The notes beneath the pieces are model-generated. The model ran no database searches and was not told where the DNA came from. It saw only the letters and a list, made by a program, of their open reading frames with translations. Positions 6,345 through 13,049 of a stretch of 13,049 bases of DNA are shown here, in pieces. Position 1 is the stretch's first letter, and every line of letters starts with the position of its first letter. The stretch comes from an uncultured Porphyromonas sp. (GTDB lineage Bacteria > Bacteroidota > Bacteroidia > Bacteroidales > Porphyromonadaceae): the NCBI RefSeq assembly GCF_947254915.1, contig NZ_CAMYEZ010000054.1:1-13049 (forward strand), in the 5' to 3' direction. Both the position numbers and the translations under genes were made by a program.

Positions 6345-6376
6345 ATTGGCGGAATCTGAGAATTTCAGTAAGTTTG
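6345..6376 (+). promoter_or_regulatory. Candidate promoter of the hsdMSR operon
   Basis: TAAGTTTG at 6369-6376 matches the Bacteroidetes -7 consensus fully. ATTG at 6345-6348, 20 bases upstream, is a one-mismatch -33 element. The start would be near 6383, giving a leader of about 30 nt before the hsdM ATG at 6413. It lies downstream of the tRNA-Ser terminator. Confidence 0.52.
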
Positions 6377-6412
6377 TAGCTACAAAAGATATAGACACCA
6401 TTAAAGTATCGT

Positions 6413-8011
6413 ATGGCGAAGAAAAAGAAAACAGCACAGGCGAGTGCACCCAGCCTCGAAGCCATCCTCTTTAACTGCCGGGATTATCTCCGCAGTAATG
6501 CTTCTCTCAACGATAAGCGAGACTTGCTCTTGACGCTCGTCTTCCTCCGCTTTATTGGAGAGAAGTTTGAGGACGAGCAGCAGAGACTACGCCAGCAGTG
6601 TCTCGATAATGGCATGACAGACGAGGAGGAGATAAAAAACTTCCTCGACCAGCCAGGTATGTATAGCGGTATCGCCTTCGTGCCAGCAGCGGCGCGCTGG
6701 GGAGAGCTCATACTCCTCCCCCCGACAAGGCTCAACGCCTCCCTCGACGACGCTCTGAATGCGCTAGAAAATAGTGGCGAGACCTTCAAGGGCTGTGTAC
6801 GTCTAGGGCTCTTCACGAGTATCAATCTCGAGGCGAATGTCATCAAAAAGGTGATGGACGAAGTACACAAGATCTCGCACAAGACCTTTGGCACGGAGCG
6901 AGACCTCATCGGGCGGGTCTATGAGTACTTTCTCAAGAGCTTTGCCATCAATGCCACCAAAGAGGAGGGCGAGTTTTATACGCCCCACGATATTGTGGAG
7001 CTGATTGCCGCTTTTGTCGAGCCGTTTGATGGCACTCTTTACGACCCTTGCTGTGGTTCAGGCGGTATGTTTGTGCAGTGTGCCAAATATGTTGAGGCGA
7101 AGCAAGGCGACATCATGCAGGTCAATGTCTATGGGCAGGAGTCTGACCCCGCCACTTATCGCTTGGCGAAAATGAATCTCGCTATGCGTGGTATCTCGCA
7201 CCACCTCGGCGAGCGCAATGCCTCCACCTTTACGAATGATATGCACCGAGGCCTGACCTTTGACTACATCATGGCCAACCCACCCTTCAATCTCAAGAAG
7301 TGGTACGACGTCTCCCTCAGCCATGATGCTCGCTGGGCAGACTATGGCTTGCCACCCGAGGGCAATGCCAACTATGCTTGGATACTCCACATGCTCTCGA
7401 AGCTTCATCCCGAGCGTGGTGTAGCGGGCTTTCTCCTAGCAAATGGAGCTCTAGGCGATGGCGATACGGCAAGCATTCGTCAGAAACTCATCGAGGCGGA
7501 CAAAGTCGAAGCCATCGTCGTACTCCCGCGCGAACTCTTCTATACGACAGATATATCCGTCACGATGTGGATACTCAACCAAAACAAGCGTGGCGGACGC
7601 TGGCACGACCGCCAGCTCCGCTCGAGACTGGGCGAAGTACTGTTTATGGATTTGCGTAGCTGGACGGGAAACAGTGTCAAGGGGGAGCAGAAGAAGAAAG
7701 TGATATTTACCGAGGAGCAAGTCCAGCGAGCCGTAGCCATCTATCACGATTGGCAGGCGGAGGGTACAGACGGCGCAACCTATGCCGAGCCCGAACTCTA
7801 TCGCTCAGTAGGTATAGACGAGCTACGAGCCAATGACTTTACACTGGTTCCCAGTCGCTACATCGAGTTTGTAGACCGTGATAGCCACATAGATTACCAA
7901 CAAGTGCTGAGCCAAACGGCACAGAGCGTGGGGACGCTGCTCCAACGCCAAGAGCAGAACGACAAAAACCTACGCAAAGCACTCCATCAGCTCGGCTATG
8001 ACTGCGAATAA
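6413..8011 (+). CDS. hsdM: Type I restriction-modification system DNA N6-adenine methyltransferase subunit
   Basis: HsdM transfers a methyl group from S-adenosylmethionine to the N6 of adenine in the site chosen by HsdS; two copies join one HsdS to make the methylase. The 532-residue protein has the helical HsdM N-terminal domain (about 15-150, including RDLLLTLVFLRFIGEKFED). The catalytic domain has motif I DPCCGSGGMF (residues 211-220, SAM binding) and motif IV NPPF (289-292, catalytic). The TPHDIVELI stretch before motif I is also typical of the family. The N terminus is lysine-rich (MAKKKKTAQ). Length is normal and no frameshift is visible. The last 14 bases overlap the start of hsdS, suggesting translational coupling. 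The TTTG-type promoter about 40 bp upstream probably drives the whole operon. Confidence 0.96.
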   Translation: MAKKKKTAQASAPSLEAILFNCRDYLRSNASLNDKRDLLLTLVFLRFIGEKFEDEQQRLRQQCLDNGMTDEEEIKNFLDQPGMYSGIAFVPAAARWGELILLPPTRLNASLDDALNALENSGETFKGCVRLGLFTSINLEANVIKKVMDEVHKISHKTFGTERDLIGRVYEYFLKSFAINATKEEGEFYTPHDIVELIAAFVEPFDGTLYDPCCGSGGMFVQCAKYVEAKQGDIMQVNVYGQESDPATYRLAKMNLAMRGISHHLGERNASTFTNDMHRGLTFDYIMANPPFNLKKWYDVSLSHDARWADYGLPPEGNANYAWILHMLSKLHPERGVAGFLLANGALGDGDTASIRQKLIEADKVEAIVVLPRELFYTTDISVTMWILNQNKRGGRWHDRQLRSRLGEVLFMDLRSWTGNSVKGEQKKKVIFTEEQVQRAVAIYHDWQAEGTDGATYAEPELYRSVGIDELRANDFTLVPSRYIEFVDRDSHIDYQQVLSQTAQSVGTLLQRQEQNDKNLRKALHQLGYDCE

Positions 8012-9119
8012 AACGAAGTGGGTACGCCTCGGCGACTATATCGAGCGAAGTATGGCAAATAACAAGGATTTGACATACGGAGTAGACCTTATTCAAGGCG
8101 TAAATAGCGATGGGACATTTAGCTCTTCCAAAGCGAATACGATAGACATCAACCTTAAACCATATAAGATTGTCTTGAATGGAGATTTTGTCTACAACCC
8201 ATCTCGTTTGAACATCGGCTCTATTGCATATCGTCAAGAGGGGCTTTGTATCGTATCTCATCTATATGTAGTCTTTAGGCTCAATGAACGAGGTCGGCAA
8301 TGTATTATTCCAGAGTTCCTTTATCTCTATTTTCGGCGCGATGAGTTCTTTCGTCAAATTACATTCTTAAACTTTGGCAGTCAAAGACCTGAATTTAATT
8401 TCTTTGAGATGTCTGACATTCGCATTCCTCTGCCGAGTATGGAGGTGCAGCAAGAGTTGGTGGCAACTTACGAGGGCTTGAAGCGTTTAGCCGAAGACAA
8501 CGAAGCTTTGATTGCTCCACTGACCGAAGCTTGTCAGGCGTTTATCGTTGACTGCAAATGCCAATACCCCTCTGTCCCCCTCGGCGACTATATCGAGGAG
8601 GTGGATGAGCGCAACACAGAGGGAAAATACTCTGTAGAGGACGTAATGGGCATCAGCATAGACAAAGTATTCATTGACACGAAAGCGAATATGGAAGGGG
8701 TTGCACTTACTCCGTACAAGCTTGTGAAACCAACAACGTTTTGCTATGTTTCAGTGACATCTCGCAATGGAGGTAAAATCTCTCTTGCCATCAATAGCAG
8801 TGAGCAAACCTATATAGTTTCATCTTCATACGAAGTATTCAAATGTATAGGCGAACTGCTCCCTGAATACCTCTATATATTACTCAGTCGAGGTGACTTT
8901 GACCGCTATGCTCGTTTCAATTCTTGGGGCAGTGCCAGAGAAACATTTAGCTGGGAGGAGCTGTGCCGTGTACAAATCCCCTTGCCCCCACTCGAGGTAC
9001 AGCAGTCTATTGTGAACCTCTACCATTGTATTGAGGAGGCGAAAAGCATTGCCCGAGAGGCACGCGAGAGACTCACAACGCTCTGCCCCGCCTTGGTACA
9101 GTATGCCATAAATGCCTAG
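7998..9119 (+). CDS. hsdS: Type I restriction-modification specificity subunit with two target-recognition domains
   Basis: HsdS recognises the two halves of the DNA target and recruits HsdM and HsdR. The 373 residues form two homologous halves with an exact 184-residue period. LGDYIE occurs at 11-16 and 195-200, and IPLP...EVQQ occurs at 143-152 and 327-336. The recognition domains are about 17-140 and 201-323; helical spacers follow at about 150-190 and 334-373. The target sequence cannot be read from the protein. The ATG lies 14 bases inside the end of hsdM. Sampled 60-base stretches in the two recognition domains are about 38-40% GC against about 57% at the end of hsdM, a common sign that recognition domains are exchanged between strains. 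The reading frame is intact. The next gene, hsdR, starts 49 bp after the stop. Confidence 0.95.
   Translation: MTANKTKWVRLGDYIERSMANNKDLTYGVDLIQGVNSDGTFSSSKANTIDINLKPYKIVLNGDFVYNPSRLNIGSIAYRQEGLCIVSHLYVVFRLNERGRQCIIPEFLYLYFRRDEFFRQITFLNFGSQRPEFNFFEMSDIRIPLPSMEVQQELVATYEGLKRLAEDNEALIAPLTEACQAFIVDCKCQYPSVPLGDYIEEVDERNTEGKYSVEDVMGISIDKVFIDTKANMEGVALTPYKLVKPTTFCYVSVTSRNGGKISLAINSSEQTYIVSSSYEVFKCIGELLPEYLYILLSRGDFDRYARFNSWGSARETFSWEELCRVQIPLPPLEVQQSIVNLYHCIEEAKSIAREARERLTTLCPALVQYAINA
8027..8045 (+). repeat. 19-bp direct repeat, copy 1 (start of HsdS first half)
   Basis: CCTCGGCGACTATATCGAG is identical to the copy at 8579-8597. It encodes the LGDYIE motif that begins the first recognition-domain half. 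The copies are 552 bp (184 codons) apart, so recombination between them would stay in frame. Confidence 0.9.
8579..8597 (+). repeat. 19-bp direct repeat, copy 2 (start of HsdS second half)
   Basis: This is the second exact copy of the 19-bp sequence, encoding LGDYIE at residues 195-200 at the start of the second recognition-domain half. Identity drops at once outside the 19 bases on both sides. Confidence 0.9.
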
Positions 9120-9168
9120 CACAATCTCACACGAAGCGTATGCCCCCAAAAGATAAAGATTGACGACT

Positions 9169-12100
9169 ATGAAGTTCTACGAAAGCGATTACGAAAAGGC
9201 TCTCATCGCTCTCCTGCAAGAGGTGGGATGGGACTACACGTATGGGGGTGAGCTACATCGCCACAATGAAGAGCTCCTCCTAACGGAGGACTTGTCCAGC
9301 TTCCTCCAGAGCCAGCACCCCGAGTTAGAGCCCGACGATGTGACGAATATCATCGACCACCTGCGCCACACGGGTGGGCAGACTCACTTTGACCGACTTC
9401 GTGCTACCTATCATCTCCTTGTAGACGGCTACCGCTATACAAGACAGCGTGATGGCGTGGCTTTTGACATTGCTTACATAGACTTCAACGAGGTGGAGCG
9501 TAACAGCTTCCGTGCAGTCAACCAGTTTGAGGTGGGCTATGGGCAGGGGGGAGACATCCGCATCCCCGATGTGCTACTCTTTGTCAACGGCATACCACTC
9601 TGTATCTTCGAGCTGAAGAACCCCACCGATGCCACAGCCTCCATAGCCAGTGCCTACGAGCAAATACATACACGCTATATGCGGGACATCCCCCATCTCC
9701 TGAGGTATTGCCCACTCTCTTGTATCAGTGATGCCACACGAAACAATACCAAACTTGGCACCACCTACACGCCCTATGAGCATTACTATGCTTGGAAGAA
9801 AGTGCGCAACGAAGAGCCCTCAGCCCAGAGCGGAATAGACCAAGTACGCACCATCGTGTGCGGTGTGTATGAGCCTGTGCGCTTCCTGGAGATATTGCGA
9901 GACTATATTTACTTCCCCGATGTCAAGAGCGACAAGGAGGAGGAGGTCGTGTGTCGCTACCCGCAGTTCTTTGCTACGAGACAGCTACGAGACCACGTTC
10001 TCAAGGCTTATGCGGAGAGGGATCCTCGCGGGGGAACTTACTTCGGTGCTACCGGCTGTGGCAAGACCTATACGATGATGTTTCTCGCTCGGCAGCTCGC
10101 ACTACGCTGTCCCGAGTTGGGTTCGCCCACCATCGTTATGATTGTGGATCGTGACGACCTTCAGACACAAGCGGGCAAGCTCTTCCTGCGCTCTAAAGAG
10201 TTTTTGTCACTCGGAGCAGCCGAGGTAATAAAGAACCGATCCGATCTCAAAGAGGAGATGAGCTTGCGTGAGACTGGCGGCTTTTTTATCTGTACCGTTC
10301 AGAAGTTTTGTGAGGAGACGGGGCTACTCAACGAGCGACGCAACATCGTTTGCTTTTCGGACGAAGCCCACCGTACGCAAGTGCGCCTCAACATGCAACT
10401 CAAGGTCAAAGACAAGGACAAAGATAGATTAGGTGCATTTGTCACCAAGCCTTATGCTGAGCTGCTGCGTATCGCCTTTCCCAACGCTACCTTTGTGGGC
10501 TTTACGGGTACGCCTATTGATGATACTATCCAAGTCTTCGGACAGATCGTGGATAGCTACACGATGCAGCAGGCTGTGGCAGACGGCATCACCCGAGATA
10601 TCAAGTATATACCACGTATTGCCAAAGTAACACTGGAGGCAGAGAAGGTCAGGGAGATAGATGCCTACTACCAGCAATGTGCCGAAGAGGGAGCGACAGA
10701 AGAAGATGTCGCTCAGAGCAAGAAGGCTATGAGTGCGATGGAAGTAATACTAGGCGATGACGACCGACTGGAACGCTTGGCAACCGATATCATTGAGCAC
10801 TACACGCAGGCTTGTGACAACCGCATCGATGTGGTGCAGAAGGCTATGATCGTCTGTAGTAAACGAGAGATCGCTTATAGACTATTACAGAAGTTCAAAA
10901 AGCTCCGCCCAGATTGGTTCATAGAGCGGAAGTCGCCCGATGATAGTCGCCTGCCCCAAGAGGATCTACAGAAACTCACCCCTATGCCGACCATAGCTAT
11001 GGTGGCAACACGTGGTAGCAATGATGCGGCAGATATGTATCACTACTTAGGCGACAAGAAGCGTATCAAAGCGATGGACGATGCCTTCAAAATGCCCGAG
11101 AGCAACTTCCGCATCGTTATCGTGGTAGATATGTGGATTACGGGCTTTGATGTACCTTGTCTGACCTATCTCTACAACGACAAGCCTCTGCAAAAGCACT
11201 CCTTGATACAGACCATCAGCCGTGTCAATCGCAACTACCCTGGCAAGGACTTTGGTTATGTGATTGACTACATCGGCATTCACAAAAACATGATGGAGGC
11301 GATGCGTTCTTTCGAAGGTGATGACTTCGGTCCCAGCGAGGATGATGTGGCTCAAGCCCACGAGGCTCTGCACATTGAGCTAGAGATTATCAAGCAGCTA
11401 TTCTCAGGCTTTGACCTTTCGCCCTTTACCGACAAAGGGGCAACGCCCTTAGCGCGCTTGGAGTGCCTCTCTCAAGCAGCTGAGTACATCCTCACGATGA
11501 GTGAGACACTGAATATAGAGAATGGTAAGGGTGTCTCTAAAAAGGTGGGAGCCAAGACCTTCTTCTTAGCTCATGTGAAGCGACTGAGAGCGGCTTACGA
11601 TGTGTGCCAGCCCTCTGGCGAACTCTCGCACGATGAGCTCTCCCTCTCGCAGTGCTATATGGCCGTAGCTTCGTATGTGCGTAAGACTTCAGGCGAGAAG
11701 CACGATGTGGAGAGTATGAATAGAGCGGTCGAACGTATGGTGCAGGAGGCTCTGCGCTGCAGCTCTGTGGTCAGTATCTTAGATACCGATGTCGAGGAGC
11801 AAATATTCAGTCCAGAGTTTACTGAGCAACTCAAGAATATTAAGCTCCCGGCTACAAGGCTCGAGCTCTTGGTCAAGATGCTGCGCAAGACCATTCGAGA
11901 ATACAAAAACACCAATAAGGTAGCAGCTGAGAAGTATGAAGATCTGCTTCGTAAGACGCTAGAAGCTTATCACGAGCGTAAGGAGGCTCTCTCTGCGGAA
12001 GAGGCGTCTGCCACTCAGAGCGAAGCTGTCTCTGCCATCATAGATGAAGCCACGAGGCAAGCGATGGAGTTGCTCCATCAGTTGGGTGAGGATAAGGAGA

Positions 12101-12438
12101 GCTTCAGAGGGCTGGGCTTGACTTTTGAGGAGAAAGCTTTCTACGATATCTTGATATACCTCAGAGATAAGTATAACTTCGTATATGGCGAGGACAAGCG
12201 TGTAGGCTCACTCATCATCAACGATAAGTGCAAGGCACTGGCCAAGAAGATTAAGGAGCTAATCGATGTACAGTCGTCATTTACCGACTGGCTCAACAAT
12301 CAAAAAATACGTGCTGATCTCAATCAGAAGATATACTTCTGCCTTCGAGCAGCAGGCTATCCGCCTCAGTATAATCAAGAAGTCTTTGAGCAAGTGATGG
12401 AGCAGGTGGAGCACTTCAAGGAATATGGAGGGGAGTAA
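9169..12438 (+). CDS. hsdR: Type I restriction-modification system restriction subunit (endonuclease and translocase)
   Basis: HsdR joins the HsdM/HsdS methylase, pulls DNA through the complex using ATP, and cuts it at a distance from an unmethylated site. With the start at the ATG at 9169 it has 1089 residues, normal for the family. An N-terminal PD-(D/E)xK nuclease is seen as Asp134 (IPDVLLFVNG) and Glu148-Leu-Lys150 (FELKNP). The superfamily 2 helicase motor follows: Walker A GATGCGKT (293-300), DEAH box (398-401), FTGTP motif III (445-449) and motif VI around QTISRVNRN (681-689). A long helical C-terminal region (about 720-1089), rich in charged residues, is the likely docking part. A TTG at 9160 in frame would add three residues; the ATG is preferred. 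All key residues are present, so the restriction system appears functional. The gene ends 42 bp before the next open frame, without an evident terminator. Confidence 0.96.
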   Translation: MKFYESDYEKALIALLQEVGWDYTYGGELHRHNEELLLTEDLSSFLQSQHPELEPDDVTNIIDHLRHTGGQTHFDRLRATYHLLVDGYRYTRQRDGVAFDIAYIDFNEVERNSFRAVNQFEVGYGQGGDIRIPDVLLFVNGIPLCIFELKNPTDATASIASAYEQIHTRYMRDIPHLLRYCPLSCISDATRNNTKLGTTYTPYEHYYAWKKVRNEEPSAQSGIDQVRTIVCGVYEPVRFLEILRDYIYFPDVKSDKEEEVVCRYPQFFATRQLRDHVLKAYAERDPRGGTYFGATGCGKTYTMMFLARQLALRCPELGSPTIVMIVDRDDLQTQAGKLFLRSKEFLSLGAAEVIKNRSDLKEEMSLRETGGFFICTVQKFCEETGLLNERRNIVCFSDEAHRTQVRLNMQLKVKDKDKDRLGAFVTKPYAELLRIAFPNATFVGFTGTPIDDTIQVFGQIVDSYTMQQAVADGITRDIKYIPRIAKVTLEAEKVREIDAYYQQCAEEGATEEDVAQSKKAMSAMEVILGDDDRLERLATDIIEHYTQACDNRIDVVQKAMIVCSKREIAYRLLQKFKKLRPDWFIERKSPDDSRLPQEDLQKLTPMPTIAMVATRGSNDAADMYHYLGDKKRIKAMDDAFKMPESNFRIVIVVDMWITGFDVPCLTYLYNDKPLQKHSLIQTISRVNRNYPGKDFGYVIDYIGIHKNMMEAMRSFEGDDFGPSEDDVAQAHEALHIELEIIKQLFSGFDLSPFTDKGATPLARLECLSQAAEYILTMSETLNIENGKGVSKKVGAKTFFLAHVKRLRAAYDVCQPSGELSHDELSLSQCYMAVASYVRKTSGEKHDVESMNRAVERMVQEALRCSSVVSILDTDVEEQIFSPEFTEQLKNIKLPATRLELLVKMLRKTIREYKNTNKVAAEKYEDLLRKTLEAYHERKEALSAEEASATQSEAVSAIIDEATRQAMELLHQLGEDKESFRGLGLTFEEKAFYDILIYLRDKYNFVYGEDKRVGSLIINDKCKALAKKIKELIDVQSSFTDWLNNQKIRADLNQKIYFCLRAAGYPPQYNQEVFEQVMEQVEHFKEYGGE

Positions 12439-12480
12439 ATATTAAGTAGAATAGTACATACATTATTCATCTTGTCATAA

Positions 12481-13049
12481 ATGAAGAATCAGCCATTATT
12501 GCCAGAGTTGATAAGTAGAGACAATGATGCTTATCCAATCGTTGAGGACTTAAAAGAAGTCTTAGACGTTGCTTTTGAAAATAAGAAAATTAAGAACATT
12601 GCCTTAACAGGACCCTATGGATCTGGCAAAAGTTCTATATTAGATACATTGCTGACCATTTTGCCCAAAGAGAGGAAAACATTACGTATCTCTTTGGCTA
12701 CTCTGCGTGTAGATGACACAATTGCCAATTATGAAAGTGTTCCCCCAAACCAAAGAGATCGGGAAGATGCAGAGGAGGCTTTGAATCGAAAAATTGAGTA
12801 CAGTATTTTACAACAACTGATTTATCATGAGAAAGCACGCACTGTTCCAAGCAGTCGTTTGCGTCGAATTTTGCACATCCCTCCAAGGGAACTTTCTCTC
12901 TATTCATTTGGAGTAATTGTATTTGTTCTCTCTTTCTTTATCGCCTTTGAACCATCATGGGCAAGAATAGAGACCTTCTACACTCTATTCAATTGGGGCT
13001 GGGTTAACATCGCATTTGATATTGTCTCCGCTTTGTATATGTTTTGGGG
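12481..13049 (+). CDS. Membrane-associated P-loop NTPase, YobI/KAP-like (5' part, cut by window edge)
   Basis: An open frame starts at the ATG at 12481 and runs without a stop for 189 codons to the right edge. A Walker A motif, GPYGSGKS, lies at residues 44-51, preceded by the strand KNIAL, and a second strand TLRISLATL follows near 68-76. The sequence IEYSILQQLIYHEKAR (about 105-120) and PSSRLRRIL (about 123-131) follow; this order resembles the YobI-like P-loop family as I remember it. Hydrophobic segments at about 141-156 and 172-189 suggest membrane insertion after the first part of the NTPase fold, a layout also known in KAP NTPases. The catalytic acidic residue and the C-terminal region are not in view. 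The gene is AT-richer than hsdR (22 of 60 GC in its first 60 bases against 32 of 60 near the hsdR start), pointing to a separate origin. It starts 42 bp after hsdR in the same direction. A defence or accessory role is inferred from location only. Confidence 0.72.
   Translation, partial: MKNQPLLPELISRDNDAYPIVEDLKEVLDVAFENKKIKNIALTGPYGSGKSSILDTLLTILPKERKTLRISLATLRVDDTIANYESVPPNQRDREDAEEALNRKIEYSILQQLIYHEKARTVPSSRLRRILHIPPRELSLYSFGVIVFVLSFFIAFEPSWARIETFYTLFNWGWVNIAFDIVSALYMFW

Noticed and set aside
9160..9168. TTG start for hsdR three codons upstream
   Set aside because: The in-frame ATG at 9169 is the simpler start and gives the typical MKFYESDYE opening; the difference is three residues.
12439..12480. 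Separate promoter for the NTPase gene (TACATTAT)
   Set aside because: It misses two of the four TTTG positions of the -7 box and no -33 element is present; co-transcription with hsdR is as likely.
1..13049. CRISPR array
   Set aside because: No regularly spaced repeat-spacer pattern is visible on either strand.

Overview
The window looks like chromosomal DNA from an anaerobic Bacteroidales bacterium, most probably a Porphyromonas-type genome. The reasons are promoters of the Bacteroidetes form TTTG-N19-TAnnTTTG, weak or absent Shine-Dalgarno sequences, a strictly anaerobic ribonucleotide reductase, and roughly 50-57% GC in the housekeeping and restriction genes. The genus is inferred from general resemblance; no search was run.

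Region 1 (1-3567) is the anaerobic ribonucleotide reductase locus. A non-coding left part is followed by a candidate promoter, a well-formed adenosylcobalamin (B12) riboswitch (about 354-557), nrdD (class III glycyl-radical reductase) and nrdG (its radical-SAM activase). A B12 riboswitch on a B12-independent reductase suggests that the enzyme is turned down when cobalamin is available to a class II enzyme elsewhere in the genome.

Region 2 (3536-5287, minus strand) is a membrane-anchored S41-family peptidase. It converges on nrdG and overlaps its 3' end by 32 bp. Its upstream region holds a compact repeat element (about 5391-5601) built of inverted repeats and bracketed by a 9-bp direct repeat.

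Region 3 (5653-6220) holds two tRNA genes: one with anticodon CAT (features favour tRNA-Ile2, read after lysidine modification) and tRNA-Ser(GCT). Each has a Bacteroidetes -7 box, and tRNA-Ser ends at a strong intrinsic terminator.

Region 4 (6286-12438) is a complete type I restriction-modification operon, hsdM-hsdS-hsdR, with its own promoter just after the tRNA-Ser terminator. HsdM and HsdS form the methylase; adding HsdR gives the ATP-driven restriction complex. HsdS consists of two halves with an exact 184-residue period, and each half opens with the same 19-bp DNA sequence, which could support in-frame loss or exchange of a target-recognition domain.

Region 5 (12481 to the right edge) is the first 189 codons of an AT-richer gene for a P-loop NTPase with predicted membrane segments, resembling YobI/KAP-type NTPases. 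Its place directly behind hsdR suggests an accessory or defence-island gene. It is the most open-ended item here, but it is cut off by the window edge.
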